Notes: generated from the sequence alone by a model not told the origin. DNA of 43,791 nucleotides from Flavobacteriales bacterium (GCA_024641135.1 JAHEDS010000001.1:1-43791); one strand, 5' to 3'. Shown: positions 1 through 8,257, numbered from the stretch's first letter. Numbers and translations are program-made.

Positions 1-475
1 CATTCATACTTGGAACTTGAGAAAGTTGATGCTTCAAGTCCTCTATATTCTCAACGTCTGTAGTTATGACAGCATTCATAGCACCATTATCTCTAATATA
101 ACTAACCAATGCCCTAGTATCAACATCTGAAATCGCAAATAAGTTATGGGTATTTAAGAAGTCCTCTAAGGAATTATCAGCAATTTCTCTAGAGTAATCA
201 TAACTAAAATTTTTACAGATTAACCCAGCTATTTTAATAGAATCAGATTCAACCTCATCTTTTTGAGTCCCATAATTACCAATATGTGCATTGGTAGTTA
301 CCATGAGCTGCCCAAAATATGAAGGGTCGGTAAAAATTTCCTGATAACCAGTCATTCCAGTATTGAAACATACTTCTCCAAAAGCTGTTCCTTGCTTGTT
401 TCCTACAGATTTCCCATAAAATATGGTTCCGTCTGCTAATAAAATAATTGCTTTTTGTCTTTTTTGATATTTCAT
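1..475 (-). CDS. carA: Carbamoyl-phosphate synthase small subunit, 5' part (runs off the left edge)
   Basis: Not in the ORF track because it has no stop inside the window. Reading the minus strand from the ATG at 475 gives an open frame of about 158 codons beginning MKYQKRQKAIILLADGT, with the CarA N-terminal hallmarks GEVCFNTGMTGYQEI, DPSYFGQ and, further in, DVDTRALVSYIRDNGA. This is the N-terminal domain of the small subunit, which channels ammonia from glutamine to CarB for pyrimidine and arginine synthesis. The C-terminal glutaminase domain with its catalytic Cys lies outside the window. It follows rplQ by 83 bases but is separated from it by a strong intrinsic terminator (502-535), so it probably depends on read-through or on a promoter I could not identify. 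Family call is confident. Confidence 0.93.
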   Translation of the reverse strand, partial: MKYQKRQKAIILLADGTIFYGKSVGNKQGTAFGEVCFNTGMTGYQEIFTDPSYFGQLMVTTNAHIGNYGTQKDEVESDSIKIAGLICKNFSYDYSREIADNSLEDFLNTHNLFAISDVDTRALVSYIRDNGAMNAVITTDVENIEDLKHQLSQVPSMN

Positions 476-501
476 TTTTTCGAAAGGTTTGGCAAAATTG
501 C

Positions 502-535
502 AAAAAAAAAGGATAAACTAAAAAAGTTTATCCTT
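502..535 (-). terminator. Intrinsic terminator after rplQ, end of the ribosomal cluster
   Basis: On the minus strand AAGGATAAACT and AGTTTATCCTT form a perfect 11-bp stem around a five-T loop, followed directly by a run of seven T. It lies 23 bases after the rplQ stop and before carA, which makes it the probable 3' end of the long ribosomal transcript. Confidence 0.85.
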
Positions 536-558
536 AAAATTATTAATGTTTATAACAT

Positions 559-1044
559 TTATTCTTCTTCATTTGAAGCCGGTTTTTCAACAACTGGAGT
601 TTCGGCTACTGGTTTCTCACTTTTGCTTCCACCTCTTCTACTTCTACGAGTTGTTTTCTTAACAGCTTTATCAGCGTTATATATTTCATTGTAATCAACC
701 AGTTCAATCATCGCCATATCAGCATTATCACCTAATCGGTTACCTAACTTAATGATTCTGGTATAACCACCTGGTCTATCTCCAACTTTTGCAGCTACAT
801 CTCTAAATAATTCCGCTACAGCCTCTTTTTGTCTCAAATCTTGCATAACAAGACGTCTGTTATGTGTAGTATCTTCTTTAGACTTTGTAATCATTGGCTC
901 TACAAATTGCTTTAAAGCTTTTGCTTTCGCTACAGTTGTATTAATACGCTTGTGTTCAATTAATGAACAAGCCATATTGGCCAACATTGCCTTTCTATGA
1001 GCTGTTTTTCTACCTAAATGGTTTATTTTTTTTCCGTGTCTCAT
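559..1044 (-). CDS. rplQ: 50S ribosomal protein L17
   Basis: bL17 of the large subunit, located near the peptide exit tunnel. The start [21 protein letters not shown] is the family signature and the conserved core runs to about residue 120 ([20 protein letters not shown]). At 161 residues it is longer than the roughly 120-residue E. coli form: it has a low-complexity tail with a basic RRSRRGG stretch followed by an acidic, Pro/Glu-rich end. Such tails are common in Bacteroidota L17 and are probably disordered. It is the last gene of the ribosomal cluster, 62 bases after rpoA and just before the terminator at 502-535. Confidence 0.98.
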   Translation of the reverse strand: MRHGKKINHLGRKTAHRKAMLANMACSLIEHKRINTTVAKAKALKQFVEPMITKSKEDTTHNRRLVMQDLRQKEAVAELFRDVAAKVGDRPGGYTRIIKLGNRLGDNADMAMIELVDYNEIYNADKAVKKTTRRSRRGGSKSEKPVAETPVVEKPASNEEE

Positions 1045-1106
1045 GACATTTTTATTTAATCTTCATCTTGCATCAACCCACTATTGAGGAGCAAAATATG
1101 AAGTAA

Positions 1107-2099
1107 TTAATCTTTATCTAATTTATATTTACTTAAATCCATACCAAAATTAAGACCTTTAACAATAACAAGCTCTTCTAGCTCTGTCAAAGATTTTTTT
1201 CCAAAATTACGGAACTTCATTAAGTCATTTTTATTGAATGATACTAAGTCACCCAATGTATCAACTTCTGCAGCTTTTAAACAGTTTAATGCACGAACTG
1301 ATAAATCCATATCAATTAACTTAGTTTTAAGTAACTGTCTCATGTGAAGTGATTCTTCATCATAAGTTTCAGTCTGTGCAATTTCATCAGCCTCTAAAGT
1401 TATTCTTTCATCAGAAAATAACATGAAGTGGTGAATTAATGTTTTAGCAGCTTCTGTTAAAGCATCTTGTGGAGTAATTGAACCATCAGTAATGATTTCA
1501 AAAACTAATTTTTCATAATCCGTTTTTTGTTCAACACGATAGTTTTCAATACTATACTTAACATTCTTTATTGGAGTATAAATTGAATCCGTAAAAATAG
1601 TTCCTATTGGAGCTGAAGCTTTGTTGTTTTCTTCAGCAGGAACATATCCTCTACCTTTTTCAATAGTAATTTCCAAGTTAAAACTAACTTTAGGATCTAG
1701 ATTACAGATTACTAATTCTGAATTTAATACTTGAAATCCTGAAATAAATTTTTGAAAATCACCAGCTGTAATTTGCTCTTGACCCGAAATAGAAATTGAA
1801 ATTGATTCATTATCAATATCTTCAATTTGTCTTTTAAAACGAACTTGTTTTAAATTTAAAATAATTTCAGTTACGTCTTCAACTACACCTGAGATTGCAG
1901 AAAATTCATGATCTACTCCTTCAATTCTAACTGACGTGATTGCAAATCCTTCTAAAGATGATAATAAAACTCTTCTTAAAGCATTTCCTACTGTTAAGCC
2001 ATAACCAGGTTCTAAAGGTCTAAATTCGAATTTACCTTCAAAATCGGTTGAATCAATCATGATTACCTTGTCAGGCTTTTGAAAATTAAATACTGCCAT
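1107..2099 (-). CDS. rpoA: DNA-directed RNA polymerase subunit alpha
   Basis: The alpha subunit dimerises to nucleate RNA polymerase assembly. The N-terminal assembly domain (about residues 1-230) carries the signature [19 protein letters not shown] near residues 31-49. After a short linker (about 235-250) comes the C-terminal domain with [15 protein letters not shown] and [14 protein letters not shown], the helix-hairpin-helix that contacts UP elements and activators. At 330 residues it has normal length and looks complete. Placement between rpsD and rplQ is the standard alpha-operon order. The gap to rpsD is 98 bases, long for this cluster, and I saw no convincing promoter in it. Confidence 0.99.
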   Translation of the reverse strand: MAVFNFQKPDKVIMIDSTDFEGKFEFRPLEPGYGLTVGNALRRVLLSSLEGFAITSVRIEGVDHEFSAISGVVEDVTEIILNLKQVRFKRQIEDIDNESISISISGQEQITAGDFQKFISGFQVLNSELVICNLDPKVSFNLEITIEKGRGYVPAEENNKASAPIGTIFTDSIYTPIKNVKYSIENYRVEQKTDYEKLVFEIITDGSITPQDALTEAAKTLIHHFMLFSDERITLEADEIAQTETYDEESLHMRQLLKTKLIDMDLSVRALNCLKAAEVDTLGDLVSFNKNDLMKFRNFGKKSLTELEELVIVKGLNFGMDLSKYKLDKD

Positions 2100-2197
2100 A
2101 TCTTTTTCTTCGTTTTGATTGTTATTAAGTTGCGCGGTTTAAAAGTTTGAAGAAGTACTAATAAACCCTTTAGCTCAATACCAATATTATTATTTAA

Positions 2198-2803
2198 TTA
2201 TTTAGAATATAATTCGACGATGAATTGTTCGTTGATGTTTTCTGGAATTTGAAGTCTAGAAGGAACAGAAACATACGTTCCTTTTTTAGTTTCAGTATTC
2301 CAAGTAATCCATTCGTAAACGGTACTTGAATTTGCTAATGATCTATCAATTGCTTCAAGTGATTTCGATTTTTCTCTAACAGCAATAACGTCACCTGCTT
2401 TTAATGAATAAGATGGGATATTTACCACTTCTCCATTTACAGTAATATGTCTGTGAGATACTAATTGTCTAGCACCACTTCTAGATGGAGATATTCCCAT
2501 TCTAAATACAACGTTATCTAATCTAGACTCACAAAGTTGTAAAAGCACCTCACCAGTAATACCTTGAGCGGCTCTTGCACGTTTAAACATATTTCTGAAT
2601 TGACGCTCTAATACCCCATAGGTATATTTTGCTTTTTGCTTTTCCATTAACTGGATTGCGTATTCAGATTTTTTTCCACGACGCTTATTTGCACCGTGTT
2701 GACCTGGAGGATAGTTTCTTTTCTCAAAAGACTTATCTTCTCCAAATATAGCTTCGCCAAATTTACGAGCTATTTTAGTTTTAGGACCAGTATATCTTGC
2801 CAT
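2198..2803 (-). CDS. rpsD: 30S ribosomal protein S4
   Basis: uS4 is a primary 16S rRNA binder that nucleates 30S assembly, and in other bacteria it represses its own operon. The start [17 protein letters not shown] is typical. The S4 RNA-binding domain is visible from about residue 93 ([17 protein letters not shown] and [14 protein letters not shown]). The zinc-binding cysteines of some S4 proteins are absent, as is usual in this phylum. At 201 residues the length is normal. It is preceded by an unusually long 123-base gap that carries nested RNA structure (2821-2874), a candidate autoregulatory target. Confidence 0.99.
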   Translation of the reverse strand: MARYTGPKTKIARKFGEAIFGEDKSFEKRNYPPGQHGANKRRGKKSEYAIQLMEKQKAKYTYGVLERQFRNMFKRARAAQGITGEVLLQLCESRLDNVVFRMGISPSRSGARQLVSHRHITVNGEVVNIPSYSLKAGDVIAVREKSKSLEAIDRSLANSSTVYEWITWNTETKKGTYVSVPSRLQIPENINEQFIVELYSK

Positions 2804-2820
2804 TTTAAAAATTTAGTTAT

Positions 2821-2874
2821 GAGAGTGTTTATGAATTAAGGTCTTAATCTTATCCTTCGATAAACGTTGATCTC
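2821..2874 (-). promoter_or_regulatory. Candidate structured leader (ribosomal-protein leader type) before rpsD
   Basis: In minus-strand RNA the rpsK-rpsD gap folds by eye into nested stems: GAGA (2874-2871) with UCUC (2824-2821); GUUUAU (2865-2860) with AUAAAC (2832-2827); and an inner hairpin AUUAAG-AC-CUUAAU (2848-2835). A smaller alternative, UUAUC-GAAG-GAUAA, competes with the second stem. The structure ends about 17 bases before the S4 start codon, so it could control rpsD translation. S4 is a known autoregulator in other phyla, and I recall that S4 leader candidates have been proposed for Flavobacteria, but I cannot confirm that this sequence matches one. No energy was computed. Confidence 0.5.
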
Positions 2875-2903
2875 CCGTTGATACTTGTTAATTAATTATT
2901 GTT

Positions 2904-2921
2904 AACTGAAAAATTTCAGTT
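2904..2921 (-). other. Perfect hairpin just after the rpsK stop codon
   Basis: AACTGAAA and TTTCAGTT form a perfect 8-bp stem with a 2-base loop five bases after the rpsK stop. There is no T-run behind it, so it is not a normal intrinsic terminator. It could be a 3'-end-protecting or processing hairpin, or part of the larger structure before rpsD. Confidence 0.45.
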
Positions 2922-2926
2922 TAAAC

Positions 2927-3310
2927 TTAAACTCTTCTACGTTTTGGAGGTCTACAACCATTATGTGGAAGTGGAGTAACATCAATAATTTCAGTTACTT
3001 CAATACCTGCATTATGAATTGAACGAATCGCAGATTCTCTACCATTTCCCGGACCTTTAACATACACTTTTACCTTCTTTAAACCAGCTTCTTGAGCTAC
3101 TTTTGAAGCATCTTCTGCTGCTAATTGAGCAGCATAAGGTGTGTTTTTCTTTGAACCTCTAAATCCCATTTTACCAGCTGAAGACCATGAAATTACGTCT
3201 CCTTTTTTGTTGGTAAGTGAAATAATGATGTTATTGAAAGAAGCAGTAACATGTGCTTCTCCAACAGAATCTACAATAACTTTACGTTTTTTAGTACTTG
3301 TCTTTGCCAT
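2927..3310 (-). CDS. rpsK: 30S ribosomal protein S11
   Basis: uS11 lies in the 30S platform and contacts the mRNA exit region. The core [20 protein letters not shown] and the C-terminal signature [17 protein letters not shown] are both present. Length is 127 residues, as usual. The Asn-Gly pair in PHNGCRPP is the place where isoaspartate has been found in E. coli S11. It sits 11 bases after rpsM and is followed by a perfect hairpin and a 123-base structured gap before rpsD, so this is an internal boundary of the alpha operon. Confidence 0.99.
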   Translation of the reverse strand: MAKTSTKKRKVIVDSVGEAHVTASFNNIIISLTNKKGDVISWSSAGKMGFRGSKKNTPYAAQLAAEDASKVAQEAGLKKVKVYVKGPGNGRESAIRSIHNAGIEVTEIIDVTPLPHNGCRPPKRRRV

Positions 3311-3321
3311 ATTACTAATTA

Positions 3322-3696
3322 TTATTTAGTTGCTTTTTTCTTGTTTGCAACTGTTTTTCTTCTACCTTTTCTAGTTCTAGAGTTGTTTTTTGTACGTTGT
3401 CCTCTTAATGGAAGACCAGCTCTATGACGAATTCCTCTGTAACAACCAATATCCATTAATCGCTTAATGTTTAATTGTGTTTCAGAACGCAATTCACCTT
3501 CAATGGTAAAAGATGACACAGCATCACGAATGTTTCCAATCTGATCGTCTGTCCAATCTTGCACTTTAATGCTTTCGTCTACTTTAGCAACAGCTAAAAT
3601 TTCTTTTGCTCTACTTCTACCTACTCCGTAGATATAAGTTAAAGAGATAACTCCTCTTTTGTTTTTTGGTATGTCTACACCTGCAATTCTTGCCAT
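3322..3696 (-). CDS. rpsM: 30S ribosomal protein S13
   Basis: uS13 sits in the 30S head and forms intersubunit bridges; its C-terminal tail reaches the P site. The start [20 protein letters not shown] and the helix-two-turn-helix segment [11 protein letters not shown] are typical, as is the signature [19 protein letters not shown] followed by a strongly basic tail ([18 protein letters not shown]). Length is 124 residues. It follows rpmJ by only 2 bases, so the two are probably translationally coupled. Confidence 0.99.
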   Translation of the reverse strand: MARIAGVDIPKNKRGVISLTYIYGVGRSRAKEILAVAKVDESIKVQDWTDDQIGNIRDAVSSFTIEGELRSETQLNIKRLMDIGCYRGIRHRAGLPLRGQRTKNNSRTRKGRRKTVANKKKATK

Positions 3697-3698
3697 AA

Positions 3699-3815
3699 CT
3701 ACCCTTGTCTTTGTTTGAATCTAGGATTCTTTTTGTTAATTACGTAAAGTCTACCTTTTCTACGCACGATTATACAATCTGCACTTCTTTTTTTAACTGA
3801 TGCTCTTACTTTCAT
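3699..3815 (-). CDS. rpmJ: 50S ribosomal protein L36 (zinc-ligand-poor form)
   Basis: Too short for the ORF track. The minus strand from the ATG at 3815 to the TAG at 3699-3701 encodes 38 residues: it starts [14 protein letters not shown] and ends NPRFKQRQG. This is bL36, a small late-assembly protein of the large subunit. In the zinc form four ligands (three Cys and one His) are expected. Here the first Cys is replaced by Ser (SADC), the third by Asn (VINK) and the His by Phe (PRFKQRQG), so only one Cys remains and zinc binding is not expected. It lies 4 bases after infA and 2 before rpsM, the usual location. Confidence 0.97.
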   Translation of the reverse strand: MKVRASVKKRSADCIIVRRKGRLYVINKKNPRFKQRQG

Positions 3816-3819
3816 CGTA

Positions 3820-4035
3820 TTAGTATCTATAAGTTATTCGAGCCTTTGATAAATCATAAGGACTCATTTCTAATTTTACTTTGTCTCCTGGTAACAATTT
3901 GATATAATGCATACGCATTTTACCAGAGATATGCGCTGTCACAATATGACCATTTTCTAATTCAACACGAAACATAGCATTTGATAATGCTTCTATAATG
4001 GTTCCGTCTTGCTCTATTGCTGCCTGTTTTGCCAT
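3820..4035 (-). CDS. infA: Translation initiation factor IF-1
   Basis: IF-1 occupies the 30S A site during initiation together with IF-2 and IF-3. The 71-residue protein is a single S1-like OB fold with the expected motifs: [37 protein letters not shown] and [20 protein letters not shown]. It sits between secY (10-base gap) and rpmJ (4-base gap). No adk or map gene lies between secY and infA, unlike the arrangement in several other bacterial groups. Confidence 0.99.
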   Translation of the reverse strand: MAKQAAIEQDGTIIEALSNAMFRVELENGHIVTAHISGKMRMHYIKLLPGDKVKLEMSPYDLSKARITYRY

Positions 4036-4045
4036 GGTATTTTAA

Positions 4046-5392
4046 TTAAGCTAAAGCTTTTCTGTTTTTACCAGTTTTCATCAAGCCATCATAATGTCTA
4101 TTTAACAAGTAAGAATTTACTTGTTGCATAGTATCAATAGCAACACCCACTAAAATGATTAATGAAGTTCCACCAAAGAATAGCGCCCAACCTTGTTGTA
4201 CATTCATAAGTTTAACTATAAACGCTGGGAACACAGCAATTAAAGCCAAAAATATAGATCCCGGTAAGGTTATTTGCGACATTATTTTATCTAAATATTC
4301 AGAAGTTTCAGATCCAGGTCTAATACCAGGAATAAAACCTCCACTACGTTTTAAGTCATCAGCCATTTTGTTAGTTGGTACTGTAATTGCTGTATAGAAA
4401 TATGTAAATACAATAATTAAAAAAGCAAAAACTACATTATACCAAAATCCAAAAATATCAGAAAATTGAGCTTGCATCCATGCTCCTGCCGCCGAATCCT
4501 TTAACAAAGCAGACCCTCCAATTAAACCAGGAACAAACATAATCGCTTGAGCAAAGATAATTGGCATAACACCAGATGCGTTAAGTTTTAATGGAATGTA
4601 TTGTCTTGAACCTGCCATAACATTCTTTTCATAACTTCCAGAAGCAGTTCGTCTAGCATATTGAACAGCAATTTTTCTAACCGCCATTACTAAAAGTATC
4701 GCAGCTAAAATAATTACAAACCAAATAACTAGTTCAAAAAGTATAAGCATCACATTATTACCTTCTAATCTGTTAGCTGCATTTTGAATGAATGAAGCCG
4801 GCATTCTAGCAATAATACCTACCATAATTAATAAGGAGATACCATTTCCAATACCTTTATCAGTAATTTTTTCTCCTAACCACATAGCAAATATACAGCC
4901 AGTTACTAAAATTGTAACAGAAGAGAAATAAAACAACGGACCACTACCTAAAAGGAATGCACTTTGAGGAATTCCTAAAGCTGGCAAACTTGCTAAATAA
5001 CCTGGTGCTTGTAACAAACAGATTGCAATTGTTAACCAACGTGTGATTTGATTTATTTTCTTTTGTCCGCTTGCTCCTTCTTTTTGCAGTTTTTGTAAAT
5101 AAGGAATCGCAATTCCCATTAATTGTACAACAATTGAAGCAGAAATGTATGGCATAATACCAAGAGCAAACACCGAAGCATTTGCAAATGCACCACCTGT
5201 AAAGGCATTAAGTAAACCCAGCAGACCAGAATCAGTACTATCTGATAATCCACCCAATTGAGCTGCATCTATACCTGGCAAGGTTACTTGAGCACCAAAT
5301 CGATACACTAATAATAAACCAAGTGTAACTACGATACGGTTTCTCAGTTCCTCTATTTTCCAAACATTTTTTATTGATTCTATAAATTTCAT
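4046..5392 (-). CDS. secY: Protein translocase subunit SecY
   Basis: SecY forms the inner-membrane channel of the general secretion pathway. The 448-residue protein has about ten hydrophobic segments. It opens with KNVWKIEELRNRIVVTLGLL, has the plug-region sequence VTLPGIDAAQL, the family signature with GIMPYISASIVVQL near residues 78-91, and FADDLKRSGG-like cytoplasmic loop residues (MADDLKRSGGFIPGIRPG). All of these are standard. It follows rplO by 14 bases, so channel synthesis is tied to ribosomal protein output. SecE and SecG are not in this window. Confidence 0.99.
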   Translation of the reverse strand: MKFIESIKNVWKIEELRNRIVVTLGLLLVYRFGAQVTLPGIDAAQLGGLSDSTDSGLLGLLNAFTGGAFANASVFALGIMPYISASIVVQLMGIAIPYLQKLQKEGASGQKKINQITRWLTIAICLLQAPGYLASLPALGIPQSAFLLGSGPLFYFSSVTILVTGCIFAMWLGEKITDKGIGNGISLLIMVGIIARMPASFIQNAANRLEGNNVMLILFELVIWFVIILAAILLVMAVRKIAVQYARRTASGSYEKNVMAGSRQYIPLKLNASGVMPIIFAQAIMFVPGLIGGSALLKDSAAGAWMQAQFSDIFGFWYNVVFAFLIIVFTYFYTAITVPTNKMADDLKRSGGFIPGIRPGSETSEYLDKIMSQITLPGSIFLALIAVFPAFIVKLMNVQQGWALFFGGTSLIILVGVAIDTMQQVNSYLLNRHYDGLMKTGKNRKALA

Positions 5393-5406
5393 ATACTAAT
5401 AAGATC

Positions 5407-5859
5407 TTAGATAGTTACAGCTTCTCCACCCGCAGCTTCAATAGCAGCTTTCGCTGTTGCTGTAAACTTATGAGCAGACACTTTTAATTTAGCTTTTAAT
5501 TCACCTCTTCCCATTATTTTAACCAGATCATTTTTTCCAGTTAACCTATTAGAGAATAAAGTATCTAAATCTACTGTATCTTTTATTTTCTTATCGTCTA
5601 CTAATTGTTGTAAAGTATCAAGATTAATTCCTTGATATTCTACACGATTAATATTTGTAAAACCAAATTTAGGAACACGTCTTTGAAGTGGCATTTGCCC
5701 ACCTTCAAAACCTATTTTCTTAGAATAACCAGAACGAGACTTGGCTCCTTTGTGACCTCTTGCAGCAGTACCACCTTTACCAGATCCTTGCCCTCTACCT
5801 ATTCTTTTTCCTTGATTTTTAACTGAACCTTCTGCAGGTTTTAAATTACTTAAATCCAT
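5407..5859 (-). CDS. rplO: 50S ribosomal protein L15
   Basis: uL15 is a late-assembly protein of the large subunit. The Gly-rich, basic N-terminus (RIGRGQGSGKGGTAARGHKG, about residues 21-40) threads into 23S rRNA, and the region GFEGGQMPLQRRVPKFGF matches the family. The globular C-terminal half ends AAIEAAGGEAVTI. Length is 150 residues, normal. It is 12 bases after rpmD and 14 before secY. Confidence 0.99.
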   Translation of the reverse strand: MDLSNLKPAEGSVKNQGKRIGRGQGSGKGGTAARGHKGAKSRSGYSKKIGFEGGQMPLQRRVPKFGFTNINRVEYQGINLDTLQQLVDDKKIKDTVDLDTLFSNRLTGKNDLVKIMGRGELKAKLKVSAHKFTATAKAAIEAAGGEAVTI

Positions 5860-5871
5860 TTCAGTATTTTA

Positions 5872-6054
5872 TTATTTAATTTCTTCAACAGAAACTAAGT
5901 GATTTACTTTACTTACCATACCAAGAATACTTGATGTAGCGTCGTGCTCTACTACTTGACCAATTTTTTTAAGACCTAAAGATTCTAAAATTCTTTTTTG
6001 TCTTAATGTACGATTGATTGCGCTTTTAACTTTAGTTACTTTAATTTTTGCCAT
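5872..6054 (-). CDS. rpmD: 50S ribosomal protein L30
   Basis: uL30, 60 residues, is a small large-subunit protein with the ferredoxin-like L30 fold. The signature KVKSAINRTLRQKRILESLG, then LKKIGQVVEHDATSSILGMV, spans most of the protein. It lies between rpsE and rplO, as in most spc operons, with gaps of 11 and 12 bases. Confidence 0.98.
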   Translation of the reverse strand: MAKIKVTKVKSAINRTLRQKRILESLGLKKIGQVVEHDATSSILGMVSKVNHLVSVEEIK

Positions 6055-6065
6055 CTCTATAATCC

Positions 6066-6590
6066 TTATGCGTTAAAAACTTTTTCAAGTGAAATTCCTC
6101 TATCTGAAGCTATTCTTTTAGCATCTCTTAATTGTAACAAAGCATCAAATGTAGCTTTTACCACATTATGAGGGTTTGATGAACCTTGAGATTTTGATAA
6201 TACATCATGTACACCAACTGCTTCAAGAACTGTTCTAACAGCTCCACCAGCAATAACTCCCGTACCGGCAGCTGCAGGAATAATATTTACTCTTGCTCCA
6301 CCATATTTACCTTTTTGTTCGTGTGGTAAAGTTCCTTTTTTAATAGGAATTCTAACAAGGTTTTTCTTAGCATCCTCAATAGCTTTTGCAATTGCACTCG
6401 CTACATCTTTAGATTTTCCTAAACCTTGACCAACAACACCAGCTTCATCACCAACTACTACAATTGCTGAAAAACCGAATGCTCTACCACCCTTAGTTAC
6501 TTTTGTAACTCTTTGTACACCAACTAAACGATCTTTAAGATCTAATCCACCTGGTTTTACTAACTCTGCGCTTTTGTATTTTCGATACAT
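6066..6590 (-). CDS. rpsE: 30S ribosomal protein S5
   Basis: uS5 shapes the mRNA entry site and influences decoding accuracy. The N-terminal double-stranded-RNA-binding-like domain carries [20 protein letters not shown] (about residues 33-52) and [17 protein letters not shown]; the C-terminal domain has [21 protein letters not shown]. Length is 174 residues. The loop sequence at the site where spectinomycin-resistance changes occur in other bacteria looks ordinary, but I would not predict a phenotype. It follows rplR by 6 bases. Confidence 0.99.
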   Translation of the reverse strand: MYRKYKSAELVKPGGLDLKDRLVGVQRVTKVTKGGRAFGFSAIVVVGDEAGVVGQGLGKSKDVASAIAKAIEDAKKNLVRIPIKKGTLPHEQKGKYGGARVNIIPAAAGTGVIAGGAVRTVLEAVGVHDVLSKSQGSSNPHNVVKATFDALLQLRDAKRIASDRGISLEKVFNA

Positions 6591-6596
6591 AATTTC

Positions 6597-6953
6597 TTAG
6601 AATTTAAGTCCTGCTTCTCTAGCTCCTTCAGCTAATGATTTTACTCTACCGTGATATAAATATCCACCTCTATCAAAAGCGATGGTCTCTACACCTGCTT
6701 TTAAAGCTTTTTCAGCTACTGATTTACCTACCAACGCAGCCACCTCAGTTTTATTAGCTTTAGCAGAACTAATATCTTTATCTCTTGAAGATGCTGCACT
6801 GATAGTTTTACCAGTAACATCATCAACTATTTGAGCATAAATTTCTTTATTACTTCTAAAAACAGATAATCTAGGTTTAGCTTCTGTTCCAGAAACTATC
6901 TTGCGAATTCTGCTTTTAATTCTTATTCTTCTTTCGTATTTTGTCAATGCCAT
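6597..6953 (-). CDS. rplR: 50S ribosomal protein L18
   Basis: uL18 binds 5S rRNA together with L5 and L25. The signature [20 protein letters not shown] (about residues 26-45) and the C-terminal [23 protein letters not shown] are characteristic. Length is 118 residues, normal. Gaps are 10 bases from rplF and 6 to rpsE. Confidence 0.99.
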   Translation of the reverse strand: MALTKYERRIRIKSRIRKIVSGTEAKPRLSVFRSNKEIYAQIVDDVTGKTISAASSRDKDISSAKANKTEVAALVGKSVAEKALKAGVETIAFDRGGYLYHGRVKSLAEGAREAGLKF

Positions 6954-6963
6954 AACTTACTTA

Positions 6964-7506
6964 TTAAGCTGATTTACCTGCTTTTCTTCTTAATACCTCA
7001 CCAACAAACTTAATTCCTTTTCCTTTGTAAGGTTCTGGTTTTCTAAAACCACGGATTTTTGCAGCAATTTGTCCTACAAGTTGTTTGTCATGTGACGTTA
7101 ATTTAATGATAGGGTTTTTACCTTTCTCATTTACTGCTTCTACTTTAACTTCTGGAGCTAAACTCATTACAATATTATGAGAAAATCCTAAAGCTAATTC
7201 AAGAGTTTGACCTTGATTGCTAGCTCTATAACCTACACCTACTAACTCTAATTCTTTAGTCCATCCTTTTGAAACACCTTCAATCATATTACGTACTAAT
7301 GATCTGTATAGACCATGTTTTGCTTTTAGATCTTTAGTGTCAGCAGAACGCGTTACTAAAACATTTCCATCTTCAACTTTAATATCTACAGAATCATAAT
7401 TTTGAGTTAATTCACCCAACTTTCCTTTTACTGTAATTATTCCGTCTTTTATATCAACTGTAACACCATTTGGAATTACTACTGGATTATTTCCTATTCT
7501 TGACAT
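6964..7506 (-). CDS. rplF: 50S ribosomal protein L6
   Basis: uL6 sits at the base of the L7/L12 stalk near the factor-binding site. It begins MSRIGNNPVVIPNGVTVDI and has two similar beta/alpha domains; the C-terminal signature PEPYKGKGIKFVGEVLRRKAGK is complete. Length is 180 residues, normal. It follows rpsH by 11 bases and precedes rplR by 10. Confidence 0.99.
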   Translation of the reverse strand: MSRIGNNPVVIPNGVTVDIKDGIITVKGKLGELTQNYDSVDIKVEDGNVLVTRSADTKDLKAKHGLYRSLVRNMIEGVSKGWTKELELVGVGYRASNQGQTLELALGFSHNIVMSLAPEVKVEAVNEKGKNPIIKLTSHDKQLVGQIAAKIRGFRKPEPYKGKGIKFVGEVLRRKAGKSA

Positions 7507-7517
7507 TTCTTATATTT

Positions 7518-7916
7518 TTAGTAAACGTAACACAATACTTCACCACCTACATTGTCTCTTTTGGCTTGCTTACCAGTCATTACCCCATGCGAAGTAGAAA
7601 CTATGGCAATTCCAAGACCATTAAGAATTCTAGGTAATTCTTTTGAACTTGCGTATTTACGTAAACCTGGTTTACTTATTCTTTCAATTTTCTTAATTAC
7701 AGGTTCTTTTGTTTCCTTGTTGTACTTAAGAGCAATTTTAATTGTTCCTTGTACTCCAGAATCATCAAACTTGTAGCTTAAAATATATCCTTGCTCGAAT
7801 AATATTTTTGTGATGTCCTTTTTTAAATTAGAAGCTGGAATCTCTACCACTCTGTGGTTTGCACTCACCGCATTTCTAATTCTTGTTAAATAATCCGCTA
7901 TTGGATCTGTATACAT
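7518..7916 (-). CDS. rpsH: 30S ribosomal protein S8
   Basis: uS8 binds the central domain of 16S rRNA early in assembly; in E. coli it represses the spc operon by binding an rRNA-like site in its mRNA. Here the N-terminus TDPIADYLTRIRNAVSANHR and the C-terminal signature GIAIVSTSHGVMTGKQAKRD with GGEVLCYVY are present. Length is 132 residues. A 68-base gap separates it from rpsN, the only sizeable gap in the spc segment, and that gap holds a hairpin (7939-7960) that could be a regulatory target. Confidence 0.99.
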   Translation of the reverse strand: MYTDPIADYLTRIRNAVSANHRVVEIPASNLKKDITKILFEQGYILSYKFDDSGVQGTIKIALKYNKETKEPVIKKIERISKPGLRKYASSKELPRILNGLGIAIVSTSHGVMTGKQAKRDNVGGEVLCYVY

Positions 7917-7938
7917 AATGAATTGATTTTGTGATTTT

Positions 7939-7960
7939 GGTTTTCAACCTACGTTGAACC
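7939..7960 (-). promoter_or_regulatory. Small hairpin in the rpsN-rpsH gap, possible r-protein target
   Basis: On the minus strand TTCAAC-GTAG-GTTGAA forms a 6-bp stem with a tetraloop, extended by GG/CC across a 2-base bulge. It lies 23 bases before the rpsH start codon in the only wide gap of the spc segment. There is no T-run. Regulation by S8 is only an inference from E. coli, where the target lies elsewhere in the operon, and I could not match the hairpin to the known S8 site. Confidence 0.35.
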
Positions 7961-7984
7961 TTAAATCTGATTATTTAAATAATA

Positions 7985-8254
7985 TTACCAACTTGCTTTT
8001 CTTACTCCAGGGATAAGGCCTTGATTTGCCATTTCTCTGAAGGTAACACGTGAAATACCAAAATCTCTAATATATCCTTTTGGTCTTCCAGTTAATTTAC
8101 ATCTATTATGCATGCGAATAGGAGAAGCATTTTTTGGTAACTTTTGTAACGCTTCATAATCGCCAGCTTCTTTTAAAGCTTTACGTTTTTCAGCATACTT
8201 AGCTACTGTTTTAGCTCTTTTTACCTCACGGGCTTTCATTGATTCTTTAGCCAT
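7985..8254 (-). CDS. rpsN: 30S ribosomal protein S14 (long, zinc-free type)
   Basis: uS14 belongs to the 30S head near the A and P sites. It is the 89-residue long form: [20 protein letters not shown] at the start and the signature [20 protein letters not shown] followed by [18 protein letters not shown]. Only one Cys is present, so this is the type that does not bind zinc. It follows rplE by 3 bases. Confidence 0.99.
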   Translation of the reverse strand: MAKESMKAREVKRAKTVAKYAEKRKALKEAGDYEALQKLPKNASPIRMHNRCKLTGRPKGYIRDFGISRVTFREMANQGLIPGVRKASW

Positions 8255-8257
8255 ATC

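Noticed and set aside
276-503. 75-codon minus-strand ORF at the left edge
   Set aside because: It is in another frame of carA, whose recognisable protein is read from the ATG at 475.
455-694. 79-codon plus-strand ORF across the rplQ terminator
   Set aside because: It is antisense to rplQ and the terminator and shows no protein-like features.
1045-2197. RNA structure in the rpsD-rpoA and rpoA-rplQ gaps
   Set aside because: I looked for strong stems in both gaps and found only very short AT-rich pairings.
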